Source of the DNA: an uncultured Oscillospiraceae bacterium
GTDB taxonomy: Bacteria > Bacillota > Clostridia > Oscillospirales > Oscillospiraceae
Direction: 5' to 3'
Assembly (NCBI GenBank): GCA_947631845.1
Contig: CANRMY010000012.1
Location: forward strand, 1-49,852
DNA: 49,852 nucleotides
Each line of letters begins with the position of its first letter. Position 1 is the first letter of the stretch. Shown one piece after another: positions 1 through 7,322 of the stretch. The position numbers and the translations under genes are program-made. The notes under the pieces are model-generated. The model did no database searches. It was not told the DNA's origin and saw only the letters and a list, made by a program, of their open reading frames with translations.

Positions 1-76
1 CGAACACAGAAGTTAAGCTCACTTGCGCCGACAATACTTGGCTGGTGACGGCCCGGAAAGATAGGAAGACGCCAAC
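1..76 (+). rRNA. rrf: 5S ribosomal RNA, 3' part (5' end outside window)
   Basis: The window opens inside a 5S rRNA gene. The string CGAACACAGAAGTTAAGC is the strongly conserved loop B/helix III part of bacterial 5S rRNA, and the following bases fit the loop E/helix IV region and the 3' strand of helix I. A terminator follows within ten bases, so this is the end of a ribosomal RNA operon read on the plus strand. The exact 3' end is judged by eye. Confidence 0.93.
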
Positions 77-80
77 ACTA

Positions 81-111
81 AAAAGACAAGCCTTCGGGCT
101 TGTCTTTTTTT
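81..111 (+). terminator. Rho-independent terminator of the rRNA operon
   Basis: A 12-bp perfect stem (AAAAGACAAGCC with GGCTTGTCTTTT) closes a TTCG tetraloop and runs into seven T. It lies directly after the 5S gene. Confidence 0.95.
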
Positions 112-154
112 ATACGCAAATTGATTCCCTTTTGGTCTCTTTGGGGAAAATCCG

Positions 155-183
155 TTGCGTTTCGGGCGAATCTATGGTAAGAT
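155..183 (+). promoter_or_regulatory. Predicted sigma-A promoter of the amylase gene
   Basis: A -35 box TTGCGT (155-160) and a -10 box TAAGAT (178-183) are 17 bases apart. The predicted start of transcription is about 30 bases before the amylase start codon. Confidence 0.6.
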
Positions 184-218
184 TTCCTCAATGAATCACG
201 TTGAACGGAGGCCGGAAC

Positions 219-1934
219 ATGGAATACGCCGCCATCGTCCATTTTGCCGACAACAGATACTGCTTCGCTCTGGAGCCGGACCGGTTCCTCATCCGTATCC
301 GGGTGAAAAAGGGGGACATGCGCCGGGTGATCCTCCACACCCAGGACAAATATTTGCCGCTGAAGCGGCTGGACACCCGCGCCGCCGTCCCCATGGTCCT
401 GGCGGCCAGGGACCGGGTCAGCGACTACTATGAGGCGGAGATCGAACTCCACATGGTCTGTCTGCGCTACTGGTTCGAGCTGGAGGGCGCGGACGGGACG
501 CGGGCGTACTACGGCAATTACCAATTCACCCGGGAGCCGCCCACGGATATCGAGCGCATGTTCGACTGCCCTCAGAATCTCCGGGAGGAGGAGCGGCTGA
601 TCGTCCCCGCTTGGGCCGCCGATAAGGTGGTGTATCAGATCTTCCCGGCCAGCTTCGCCCCCACGGGGCCGGTGGACCCGAAGCGCTGGTACGGGCCGCT
701 GGACCATCGGGTGAATCCCGGCGGGACGCTCCGGGGGATCATCGACCATCTGGAGCATATCCATGAGCTGGGGGCGGACGTTCTGTACATGACGCCGGTT
801 TTCAAGGCCCATACGCCCCACCGGTATGACACCGAGGACTATTTCGCCGTGGATCCGTCCCTGGGGACGAAGGAGGAGCTGCGGGAGCTGACGGACAGGG
901 CCCACGCCCTGGGGATGCGCGTCCTGCTGGACGGCGTTTTTAACCACACGTCCCAAAAATTTTTCGCCTTCGCGGATATTTTGGAAAAGCGCGAGCGGTC
1001 GGAATATCTGGACTGGTACTTCATCGAGGGCTTCCCCCTGCGGATGGCCTGGGGCCAGAAGCCCAATTTTAAGACCTTCAGCTATTACGGCGGTATGCCC
1101 AAGCTCAATCTGCGCAACCCGGCCACAGAGGCCTATTTCATCGACGTGGGCCTCTACTGGATCCGGGCGTGCGGCATCGACGGCTGGCGGCTGGACGTGG
1201 CCGACGAGGTGGGCCACCGGTTCTGGCGGCGCTTCCGGGAGGCAATCAAGGCGGAGAAGCCGGACGCGCTGATCGTGGGGGAGGAGTGGCACTTCGGCGG
1301 CGACTTCCTGGAGGGCGACCAGTGGGACAGCCTCATGAACTACCCCTTCCGGAACAGCGTCCTGGATCTGGTGGTCCGAGGGACCGCCACGGTGACGGCG
1401 TTTTTTGAGGATCTGGGGTTCCTGCGGGGCAATCTGCACCCCGCCGCGTACCATCTTTTGTGGAATCTGATCGGCTCCCACGACACGGCGCGGTTCCTGC
1501 GGGAGGCCGGCGGCGACAGGGCAAAGCTGAGGATGGCGGCGGCGCTCCAGTTGCTGCTGCCGGGGATGCCCATGCTCTACTATGGAGATGAGTTCGCCAT
1601 GGACGGCGGGGACGACGGCGACTGCCGGCGCGGCATGGTCTGGGACGAGGCCCGCCAGGACCGGGAGATGTTCGCCTGGGTCAAGAGCCTGGCCGCCCTC
1701 CGGCATGCCCACCCCTGCCTCACCCGGGGGCAGGTCGTATCCTTCACCGCGGACGACGATTCCGGCGCCGCCGCCCTGACCAGGCGCCTGGACGGCGAGA
1801 CGCTGACCCTGCTCCTCCATTGCGGCGACGGTCAGGCGGCCTTCCCGGCTTACACGGGCCGGGAGGAGCTGATCACCGCCGCCCCCTTCCCCGGAACGCT
1901 GGGGCCGTGGGAAGCGGCGGTGATCCGGGGGTAA
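219..1934 (+). CDS. GH13 alpha-amylase family glycoside hydrolase (neopullulanase/cyclomaltodextrinase type)
   Basis: This cytoplasmic enzyme is expected to cut alpha-1,4 bonds in maltodextrins, cyclodextrins or pullulan. All four GH13 signature regions are present: DGVFNH near residue 238, GWRLDV with nucleophile Asp326, GEEWH with acid/base Glu355, and GSHD with Asp422. About 130 residues precede the barrel, as in the CBM34-type N-domain of neopullulanases, and there is no signal peptide. A TTG at 201 is in frame, but ACGGAGG at 205-211 sits seven bases before ATG 219, so the ATG is taken. At 571 residues the length is normal for the subfamily. It stands alone, without sugar-transport neighbours, so the true substrate is open. 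Confidence 0.9.
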   Translation: MEYAAIVHFADNRYCFALEPDRFLIRIRVKKGDMRRVILHTQDKYLPLKRLDTRAAVPMVLAARDRVSDYYEAEIELHMVCLRYWFELEGADGTRAYYGNYQFTREPPTDIERMFDCPQNLREEERLIVPAWAADKVVYQIFPASFAPTGPVDPKRWYGPLDHRVNPGGTLRGIIDHLEHIHELGADVLYMTPVFKAHTPHRYDTEDYFAVDPSLGTKEELRELTDRAHALGMRVLLDGVFNHTSQKFFAFADILEKRERSEYLDWYFIEGFPLRMAWGQKPNFKTFSYYGGMPKLNLRNPATEAYFIDVGLYWIRACGIDGWRLDVADEVGHRFWRRFREAIKAEKPDALIVGEEWHFGGDFLEGDQWDSLMNYPFRNSVLDLVVRGTATVTAFFEDLGFLRGNLHPAAYHLLWNLIGSHDTARFLREAGGDRAKLRMAAALQLLLPGMPMLYYGDEFAMDGGDDGDCRRGMVWDEARQDREMFAWVKSLAALRHAHPCLTRGQVVSFTADDDSGAAALTRRLDGETLTLLLHCGDGQAAFPAYTGREELITAAPFPGTLGPWEAAVIRG

Positions 1935-2014
1935 TACGGATTTTTCCCCTTCGACGGGTTTCTGATTTTTTCTCGTCCCCGGTGTGCTATAGTGGTGCGC
2001 GAGGAGGAATGAGA

Positions 2015-2302
2015 ATGTCAGACGAAAAACGCGCCGCCCCGCCGCTGGGCGAGGCGCACCGGCGGGCCCTGGAGCGCATCGGCGACCCCAATCTGCGGCA
2101 GGCCGCGGCGGTGGAGATGGCCTACAGGGGCGTGACGCCCTCGGCGGCGGACGCCTACGTGACCGCCGTTTTGCATCCCGACGTGCCCGCACCCGTCAGG
2201 GGCTTCCTGATGGCCGTAGAGACCGCGCTGCCCGCCGGGTGCGAGTATATCCGGGAGGACGCGGACAACTGCGTCAAGGTCACGCTCCGGTGCCCTTATT
2301 AA
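2015..2302 (+). CDS. Hypothetical protein, 95 aa
   Basis: I do not recognise this family. The protein is soluble, with a helix-rich first two thirds and a short C-terminal part with two cysteines (CEYIR, CVKVTLRC). Start choice: GAGGAGG at 2001-2007 is only one base from ATG 2009 but seven bases from the in-frame ATG 2015, so 2015 is used. An extended -10 (TGCTATAGT, 1985-1993) lies just upstream without a good -35. The gene ends in a shared terminator and appears monocistronic. The codon bias is the GC-rich bias of its neighbours, which supports it as a real gene. Confidence 0.6.
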   Translation: MSDEKRAAPPLGEAHRRALERIGDPNLRQAAAVEMAYRGVTPSAADAYVTAVLHPDVPAPVRGFLMAVETALPAGCEYIREDADNCVKVTLRCPY

Positions 2303-2324
2303 ACCGGTGCCCCTATTGAAAATG

Positions 2325-2360
2325 ATACCCTGGCAGGTTCTCCTGTCAGGGTATTTTTTT
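2325..2360. terminator. Bidirectional terminator between convergent genes
   Basis: Arms ATACCCTGGCAGG and CCTGTCAGGGTAT pair with one mismatch around a TTCT loop and are followed by seven T on the plus strand. It lies between the stop of the 95-aa gene and the stop of the minus-strand XRE gene, so it can serve both. Confidence 0.85.
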
Positions 2361-2682
2361 ATCGGTCTCCCAAGAATGTCCGAAGAAGCATCAAAATACA
2401 TTCCTTCTGCGTGGAGCTGAGGCGGTCGAAGCTGTCCAGCAGATCAAGTTCGCTGACGGTGAGCTTGGTTCCGCCGGGGCGCTCCCGCTCCTCCCAATGG
2501 CCTACAAGGTAATCGACCGAGGTGTCAAAGTAATTCGCCAGACGTACCAGCGTCTCAATATCAGGTTCAATGTTATGGTTTTCATATTTGTTAATAGACT
2601 GCTGACTGACCCCGATGGCGTCCGCCAGCATTTTTTGAGTAATATTGCGCTCCATCCGGAGTTTTTTCAAATGATACAGCAT
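2359..2682 (-). CDS. XRE-family helix-turn-helix regulator
   Basis: The first 60 residues are a typical XRE/Cro HTH: LRMERNITQKMLADAIGVSQ, then INKYE and a VDYLVG ending, as in small Firmicute repressors. The C-terminal 45 residues form one or two helices (LDLLDSFDRLSSTQKE) that probably dimerise. The start ATG has GGAGGC at a good distance. The gene is divergent from a zinc-ribbon/SHOCT membrane protein gene. The gap between them holds a consensus promoter with a GTTGAT/ATCAAC palindrome over its -10, a plausible operator for this protein; that link is inferred. Confidence 0.88.
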   Translation of the reverse strand: MLYHLKKLRMERNITQKMLADAIGVSQQSINKYENHNIEPDIETLVRLANYFDTSVDYLVGHWEERERPGGTKLTVSELDLLDSFDRLSSTQKECILMLLRTFLGDR

Positions 2683-2752
2683 AAAACCGCCTCCAGGATA
2701 ATGTTAACAACGTGGGGGAGTTTTATAAAACACCTAAAAGTTGTTTTTATTA

Positions 2753-2788
2753 TTGACAACAACTTGCGGTTGATATATAATCAACTTG
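2753..2788 (+). promoter_or_regulatory. Consensus sigma-A promoter with overlapping palindrome and direct repeats
   Basis: TTGACA (2753-2758) and TATAAT (2776-2781) are exactly 17 bases apart. A palindrome GTTGAT-ATATA-ATCAAC (2769-2785) covers the -10. CAACTTG occurs twice (2760-2766 and 2782-2788). This is a strong promoter for the gene at 2854 and probably a repressor target. Confidence 0.85.
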
Positions 2789-2853
2789 ATTAATTCCGCC
2801 CCTTTGTTGATCATCAGCGTTGGGGGGAAAACGATAAGGAGAGGCGAATAATT

Positions 2854-3342
2854 GTGGGATTTCTATATTTTATTATGGCGGCATTATGGTGCGTGACCTG
2901 GGGCGTGGTGACGAACATTGTCATTCACAACAAGGGCTATGACGACAACTGGTTTTGGTGGGGGTTTTTCTTTGGGTTTATTGCGGTCATCGTGGCCTGT
3001 ACAAAGCCACAGGCAGTGTATTATACGTCTTCCGTGGATTCTTCGATGCAGAAGCGTCAGCCCCAGCCCGGCGAGTGGGAGTGCGCCTACTGCGGAACGG
3101 TAAACGCCCATTTTTATACCACATGCACCTCCTGCGGGTTGTCGAAAACGGAAGGGATCATAAAAGCCCAGGAAGAGGAATCAAAGAAAGCCCAGGAAGA
3201 GGACATGAAGAAAGCCCGGGAAAGGAAAGCTCAAGAACTCACCAGTGCTCAGGCTATTAAGGAATTCAAGGATCTTTTGGATACCGGCATCATCACCCAG
3301 GAGGAATTCGAAGCAAAGAAAAAGGAGCTTCTGGGGCTTTAA
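2854..3342 (+). CDS. Membrane protein with zinc ribbon and C-terminal SHOCT domain
   Basis: From N to C terminus it has two short membrane segments (about residues 2-23 and 33-50), a zinc-binding region with CAYC...CTSC around residues 75-95, a charged coiled-coil stretch rich in Lys, Glu and Gln (105-133), and a SHOCT domain at the end (FKDLLDTGIITQEEFEAKK). SHOCT domains are short C-terminal modules of unknown role, often in membrane or phage-linked proteins. The start is GTG 2854, with AAGGAGAGG at 2836-2844; the next ATG lies inside the first membrane helix. It has its own strong promoter and terminator, so it is a single-gene unit, probably repressed by the divergent XRE protein. Confidence 0.75.
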   Translation: MGFLYFIMAALWCVTWGVVTNIVIHNKGYDDNWFWWGFFFGFIAVIVACTKPQAVYYTSSVDSSMQKRQPQPGEWECAYCGTVNAHFYTTCTSCGLSKTEGIIKAQEEESKKAQEEDMKKARERKAQELTSAQAIKEFKDLLDTGIITQEEFEAKKKELLGL

Positions 3343-3360
3343 CGAAGTCAATAGATACGC

Positions 3361-3396
3361 AAAAGAGTCCCTCCCCACCCGGGGAGGGACTCTTTT
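3361..3396 (+). terminator. Rho-independent terminator
   Basis: A perfect 16-bp stem (AAAAGAGTCCCTCCCC with its complement) closes an ACCC loop and ends in TTTT, about 20 bases after the SHOCT gene stop. Confidence 0.92.
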
Positions 3397-3419
3397 ACAT
3401 ACAGTGGATGAACTTCTTC

Positions 3420-3477
3420 TTGACAACCCCCTGTCGGCGTGGTATTATGAAGCTGACTTCACATGAAGTCAACTTCA
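3420..3477 (+). promoter_or_regulatory. Consensus promoter with long operator palindrome
   Basis: TTGACA (3420-3425) and TATTAT (3443-3448) are 17 bases apart. Starting at the last base of the -10 is a 14-bp inverted repeat with a two-base centre: TGAAGCTGACTTCA (3448-3461) and TGAAGTCAACTTCA (3464-3477), one mismatch. A factor bound here would cover the transcription start. The XRE protein at 3501 is the obvious candidate, giving autoregulation. Confidence 0.88.
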
Positions 3478-3500
3478 TGTCCTTGCGGGGAGGGGTGGCG

Positions 3501-3734
3501 ATGAAGACCCGTGTGCGGGAGCTCAGGGGCGCGGCGGGGATGACCCAGCGGCAGCTGGCGGAGCTTACGCGCGTGTCCGACAGGACGATCATATCCATCG
3601 AAAAGGAGCAGTACAGCCCGTCGCTGATGCTGGCTTACCGGCTGGCCAGGGTGTTCGGCGTCAGCGTGGAGGAGCTTTGCTGTCTCGAGGAAAACTATGA
3701 AAGGGAGGAGCGGGAATATGAAAACATCGACTAA
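3501..3734 (+). CDS. XRE-family regulator (short, YqaE/YgzD-like size)
   Basis: This 77-residue protein is almost entirely one HTH: VRELRGAAGMTQRQLAELT, then RTIISIEK and the YSPSLMLAYRLARVFGVSVEEL ending region that marks the small one-domain regulators often paired with a membrane protein. Upstream in-frame codons exist back to 3408, but GGGGAGGGG at 3487-3495 selects ATG 3501, and the operator lies before it. Its last 17 bases overlap the next gene, so the two are translationally coupled. Confidence 0.9.
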   Translation: MKTRVRELRGAAGMTQRQLAELTRVSDRTIISIEKEQYSPSLMLAYRLARVFGVSVEELCCLEENYEREEREYENID

Positions 3735-4179
3735 AACGACCTATGCCGGCAGGCTCCGCCGGCGGGTGGGGATCCTCTGGGGCGTGTTGGCGCTGATGCT
3801 GGTCTACATGGTCGTGGTGGGGGAGACGGGCGGCGACTCCCGGATCATGTCCCGGCTCGCCCAGATCGTGAGCCGCGTGATCTTCTTCGGGGGCCTCGTC
3901 TGGGTCGCCGCCGCCATCGTCCGGACAAACAAGCTTCTCAAAAGCCGCGCCGCCATGCGGGAGAGCCAGCTGCGGGAGCTGGACGAGCGGAACCGGTATC
4001 TGCACGACAAGTCCGGCGGCGCGGTCATGGACGTGATGCTCCTGGCGCTGCTGTTCACCACCCTGACCGCGTCCCTCTACAACATGCCCGCCTTCTACAC
4101 CGCCTTCGCGCTTCTCGCCGCCGCCGTCCTGCTCAAGGGCGGGGCGTATCTCCACTATTCCCGCGTGTCAAAGGAATAA
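3718..4179 (+). CDS. Four-helix integral membrane protein coupled to XRE regulator
   Basis: This protein of about 153 residues has a basic N-terminus, two membrane helices (about residues 18-35 and 53-70), a charged cytoplasmic linker (LRELDERNRYLHDKSGG) and two further helices (about 103-145). Start choice: an in-frame ATG at 3697 exists, but AAGGGAGGAG at 3700-3709 is eight bases from ATG 3718. Small XRE genes overlapping a multi-helix membrane gene of unknown function are common in Firmicutes. I know of no proven role for this one. The pair shares the promoter/operator at 3420-3477. Confidence 0.75.
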   Translation: MKTSTKTTYAGRLRRRVGILWGVLALMLVYMVVVGETGGDSRIMSRLAQIVSRVIFFGGLVWVAAAIVRTNKLLKSRAAMRESQLRELDERNRYLHDKSGGAVMDVMLLALLFTTLTASLYNMPAFYTAFALLAAAVLLKGGAYLHYSRVSKE

Positions 4180-4214
4180 CGGCACTCTCCGCCGTCCGGG
4201 TGGATAGTGCCGTA
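4180..4214 (+). terminator. Probable terminator hairpin
   Basis: Arms ACGGCACT-CTCC and GGAT-AGTGCCGT pair right after the stop codon of the membrane protein. There is no long T run, so its efficiency is uncertain. Confidence 0.5.
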
Positions 4215-4216
4215 GG

Positions 4217-4615
4217 TCAATCAAGCCAGATGTTGTTGACGATCAGGGCCACGGTCAGCGGCTCCTGGGTGGCGATGAAGGATATATCATCGGACAAGGA
4301 GAAAAGCTCCGTCAGGGCGGCGGCATCCTCTCCGGCGATATAGGACAGGGCTTTGAGCTTCAGCCATACCTTGGCGAAGGGGTCAAAGGGATTCGGCTCC
4401 GGTGCGACGGTGAACTCGAGTATGTCCCCGCACCGGGCGGCGAACGCCTGGGCCTTGGCGCACAGCTCCCGGTACCGCTCCCATTGCGGACGGTTTAAGA
4501 TGGTGTGCGGTCTCTCCTGATAGAGGGGGTCGTCCTCCTCCGCCCATAGGGGGCGGCCGGCCTCCAGAGACTGCCGGATAGCGGGCTTCATGTCGATGAT
4601 ATTTTTCTTATCCAT
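4217..4615 (-). CDS. Hypothetical protein, 132 aa
   Basis: I do not recognise this protein. It is soluble and acidic, with a helical middle (RPQWERYRELCAKAQAFAAR) and a C-terminal half rich in hydrophobic and acidic residues that resembles an alpha/beta fold. No catalytic motif is visible. The open frame continues upstream to 4879, but that part crosses a repeat element; GAGGAGG before ATG 4615 fixes the start. It converges with the plus-strand XRE/membrane pair. Its own promoter would fall in 4620-4710, where I see no clear consensus. Confidence 0.65.
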   Translation of the reverse strand: MDKKNIIDMKPAIRQSLEAGRPLWAEEDDPLYQERPHTILNRPQWERYRELCAKAQAFAARCGDILEFTVAPEPNPFDPFAKVWLKLKALSYIAGEDAAALTELFSLSDDISFIATQEPLTVALIVNNIWLD

Positions 4616-4712
4616 AGTTACCTCCTCGGTTCCCATTAAAACAGCTTGTTTCCCTTTGTGTAGGTGCAGGCTGCTCCGCTCTTTCCGAGCGCTAAAGACA
4701 TAACAGAACAAA

Positions 4713-4740
4713 CAGCGCCGCCGGCAACCCGGCGGCGCTG
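4713..4740. terminator. GC-rich hairpin, first of a duplicated pair flanking repeat A
   Basis: A 12-bp perfect stem (CAGCGCCGCCGG and its complement) has a CAAC loop. Read on the minus strand it is followed by TTTGTT. The same hairpin recurs at 4945-4970, on the other side of the repeat A copy. Confidence 0.6.
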
Positions 4741-4744
4741 CAAA

Positions 4745-4931
4745 CTGTCGAAAAAGCCCTGACGGGCTTTTTCGACAAGGGGAACGAGCGGGCAATTTTC
4801 TCTGAATTTTGCGAAATTCAGAGAAAATTACCCTGCTGTCGCCCTGCGCGCGTCCCGAAGGGGCACACTTGGGCGACAAAAGGGATTTTTACCGACGCAC
4901 ATGTCGCCGAAAAAAATATAGAACTTGAGTT
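4745..4931 (-). repeat. Repeat A, copy 1 (structured intergenic element)
   Basis: This copy reads in the opposite orientation to copies 2-4. From left to right it shows a hairpin CTGTCGAAAAAGCCCT/GGGCTTTTTCGACA, the dyad around GAATTTTGCGAAATTC, a stem GTCGCCC (4838-4844) with GGGCGAC (4871-4877), and the CCGACG...CGCCG hairpin flanked by A/T runs. The stem bases differ from other copies in a compensating way. No protein-coding frame is conserved. Confidence 0.85.
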
Positions 4932-4944
4932 ATTTGACAAACTG

Positions 4945-4970
4945 AGCGCCGCCGGCGACCCGGCGGCGCT
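4945..4970. terminator. GC-rich hairpin after aspS, second of the duplicated pair
   Basis: An 11-bp stem AGCGCCGCCGG / CCGGCGGCGCT with a CGAC loop lies seven bases after the aspS stop codon. It is probably the native aspS terminator stem, although the T run is weak in both directions. Confidence 0.55.
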
Positions 4971-4976
4971 GTTTTC

Positions 4977-6752
4977 TTACTCCTCTTTTGCCGTGACGGC
5001 GATGGAGAGCTCCTGGAGCTGCTTGTCCGAGACCTCGCCGGGGGCGCCCATCATCACGTCCTGGGCGGACTTGTTCATGGGGAAGGCGATGACCTCCCGG
5101 ATCAGCTCCTCGCCGGTGAGCAGCATGATCATGCGGTCCACGCCCGGCGCGGCTCCGGCGTGGGGAGGCGCGCCGTAGCAGAAGGCGTTGTACATGGCGG
5201 GGAACTTGGCCTTTACGTCCTCCTCGCCCAGGCGCACCAGCTTGAAGGCCTCAATCATGATCTCCGGGTCGTGGTTGCGCACCGCGCCGGAGGCGCTCTC
5301 ATAGCCGTTGATGACCAGGTCATACTGATAGGCGGTAATGGTCAGCGGGTCGATCTCACCCGCGGCGGCCTTTTTCAGCACCTCCAGCCCGCCGTTGGGC
5401 ATGGAGAAGGGGTTGTGGCAGAACTCCAGCTCCCCGGATTCCTCGCCGATCTCGTACATGGGGAAGTCCACAATCCAGCAGAAGGCGTACTGCTCCTTGT
5501 CCATGTGTTCAGGGCACAGCGCGCCCAGCTTTGTGCGCAGAACGCCCGCCGTCTTCTGGGCGGCGGCCAGCTTCCCGGCGCTGAGTCCCACAAAGCAGCC
5601 GGGCTTGAGGCCCATGGCCGACACCACCTGTTCCTTCACCGGCTCCACAAATTTGGCGATGCCGCCCACGAGCGCGCCGTTCTCGTCCACCCGGAACCAG
5701 TAGGGCTTCCGGCCGGCCTGGACCTCCACGTCGGCGCAGAGCCTGTCGATCTGCTTGCGGGTGGCGGTGAAGTCCGTGACCACCACGGCCTTGACGGTCT
5801 GGCCCTCAAAGGGGTCAAAGCCGATGCCGGACATAAGCTCCGTCACGTCGGCGATCTCCAGGTCGATGCGCAGATCCGGCTTGTCGGTGCCGTACTTCTC
5901 CAGGGCGTCGTTGTAGCGGATCCGCCGGAAGGGGGCCTGGGAGACGCGCTCATAGAGGCCGAACTGCCGGAAAACCGGCACCAGCACCCGCTCCAGCACG
6001 GCCAGCACATCCTCCTGGCCGGCGAAGGCCATCTCCATGTCCAGCTGATAGAACTCGCCGGGGGAGCGGTCGCCCCGGGCGTCCTCGTCTCGGAAGCAGG
6101 GGGCGATCTGGAAGTACCGATCAAAGCCGGAGGTCATCAGCAGCTGCTTGAACTGCTGGGGGGCCTGGGGCAGGGCGTAGAATTTGCCCGGGTGCTTGCG
6201 GGAGGGGACCAGGTAATCCCGGGCGCCCTCGGGGCTGGAGGCCGTCAGGATGGGGGTGGTGATCTCCAAAAAGCCCTCGCCGATCATGGCCGCCCGCAGC
6301 GCGGCCACCACCTGGGAGCGCAGAACGATGTTCTTCTTCACGGCGGGGTTGCGCAGATCCAGGTACCGGTACCGGAGCCGGATGGCCTCGTCGGCCTCCT
6401 TGGAACGGTTGATTTGGAAGGGTAACTCATTATACCGGCACCGGCCCAGCAGCTCGATCTCCTCCGGCACCACCTCGATATCGCCGGTGGGCAGGTTGGG
6501 ATTCTTGCTGCTGCGCTCCCGGACGACGCCGGTGACGCTGAGGGTGGATTCCTTGTTCCAGCCCTTCACCTTGGCCAGCAGCGCCTCGTCCTCCACCACC
6601 ACCTGGGTGGTGCCGTAGAAGTCCCGCAGGACCAGAAAAGCGAGACTGCCGGAAACCGCGCGTATATTCTCCATCCACCCGCAGAGCTTCACCTTCTGCC
6701 CCACGTGCTCCATGCGAAGCTCCCCACAGGTGTGTGTACGGGATTGAACCAT
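4977..6752 (-). CDS. aspS: Aspartyl-tRNA synthetase
   Basis: This class II enzyme charges tRNA-Asp (and tRNA-Asn if the host lacks a discriminating form). The order is bacterial: an N-terminal OB-fold anticodon domain (about residues 15-105), motif 1 (FLEITTPIL), motif 2 with FRDEDARGDRSPGEFYQLD, the bacterial GAD insertion in the middle (about 290-420), and motif 3 (GVDRMIMLLTG). At 591 residues the length is normal. It follows hisS and one small gene on the same strand; a hisS-aspS pairing is usual in Firmicutes, though with the two genes closer together. GGAG precedes ATG 6752. No T-box leader is visible before this gene. Confidence 0.98.
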   Translation of the reverse strand: MVQSRTHTCGELRMEHVGQKVKLCGWMENIRAVSGSLAFLVLRDFYGTTQVVVEDEALLAKVKGWNKESTLSVTGVVRERSSKNPNLPTGDIEVVPEEIELLGRCRYNELPFQINRSKEADEAIRLRYRYLDLRNPAVKKNIVLRSQVVAALRAAMIGEGFLEITTPILTASSPEGARDYLVPSRKHPGKFYALPQAPQQFKQLLMTSGFDRYFQIAPCFRDEDARGDRSPGEFYQLDMEMAFAGQEDVLAVLERVLVPVFRQFGLYERVSQAPFRRIRYNDALEKYGTDKPDLRIDLEIADVTELMSGIGFDPFEGQTVKAVVVTDFTATRKQIDRLCADVEVQAGRKPYWFRVDENGALVGGIAKFVEPVKEQVVSAMGLKPGCFVGLSAGKLAAAQKTAGVLRTKLGALCPEHMDKEQYAFCWIVDFPMYEIGEESGELEFCHNPFSMPNGGLEVLKKAAAGEIDPLTITAYQYDLVINGYESASGAVRNHDPEIMIEAFKLVRLGEEDVKAKFPAMYNAFCYGAPPHAGAAPGVDRMIMLLTGEELIREVIAFPMNKSAQDVMMGAPGEVSDKQLQELSIAVTAKEE

Positions 6753-6785
6753 TTTCGATCACTCCAAATTCTGTTTATATAGAGA

Positions 6786-7319
6786 TTATTCCTGAGCTGG
6801 CGTGGTATCGTCCGCGCCTTCCTCCGGCGCGGGCTCCGGTTCGGGGTAGAGGGATTCGATCAGCGTAAAGACCCGCCGCGCCCAGGAGGACTTGTCCTGA
6901 GTGGCGACCACCGTCTCGCCGTTGCCGGAGAGCCGCAGAACGCCGCCCTGATACTCGGCGGTAAGGGAGCTGTCGGAGACGGTGCAGTGGAAGGTGACGC
7001 GCCAGCACAGGTCCCCGGCCTGGGGGTCCGGCAGCTTCTGGGAGAAAAGGCCCCCCGGCGTCATGCCGAAGCCCCGGCCCTCAAATAGCTCCGTAAGACT
7101 CGTAAGCGACTTGTTCTCGGCGCTGATCAGAAGCTCCTCCGGCGCCGTCCCCTCCGGGTCGAATTCCCAGCCCCAGACAAAGACGCCGTCCACGGCGGCA
7201 AAGTTAAAGATCCCGTCGGCGTAATTGGCCGCCGCCATGGGGCGGCAGAGGATCAGACCCACCACCAATACGGCGGCCAGCAGGATCAAAACGATGGTGA
7301 CGACCTGTTTACCCGACAT
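6786..7319 (-). CDS. Membrane-anchored or secreted hypothetical protein
   Basis: The N-terminus (Met-Ser-Gly-Lys, then about 20 hydrophobic residues, then a small-residue stretch AAANYADG) is a signal anchor or signal peptide. The mature part of about 150 residues is acidic, looks beta-rich and ends in a disordered tail of Pro, Glu and Asp. No known domain is recognised. It starts three bases after the hisS stop and ends 33 bases before aspS, so it is co-transcribed with two tRNA synthetase genes. This suggests a steady house-keeping expression level but does not give a function. Confidence 0.75.
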   Translation of the reverse strand: MSGKQVVTIVLILLAAVLVVGLILCRPMAAANYADGIFNFAAVDGVFVWGWEFDPEGTAPEELLISAENKSLTSLTELFEGRGFGMTPGGLFSQKLPDPQAGDLCWRVTFHCTVSDSSLTAEYQGGVLRLSGNGETVVATQDKSSWARRVFTLIESLYPEPEPAPEEGADDTTPAQE

Positions 7320-7322
7320 GGC

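Noticed and set aside
78..2192. Long minus-strand open frame (704 codons) opposite the amylase gene
   Set aside because: It is antisense to a gene with all GH13 motifs, is Arg/Pro/Gly-rich low-complexity as expected for a shadow frame in GC-rich DNA, and has no domain.
4616..4879. N-terminal extension of the 132-aa minus-strand protein
   Set aside because: The extension is translated repeat A and leader; a good ribosome site precedes ATG 4615.
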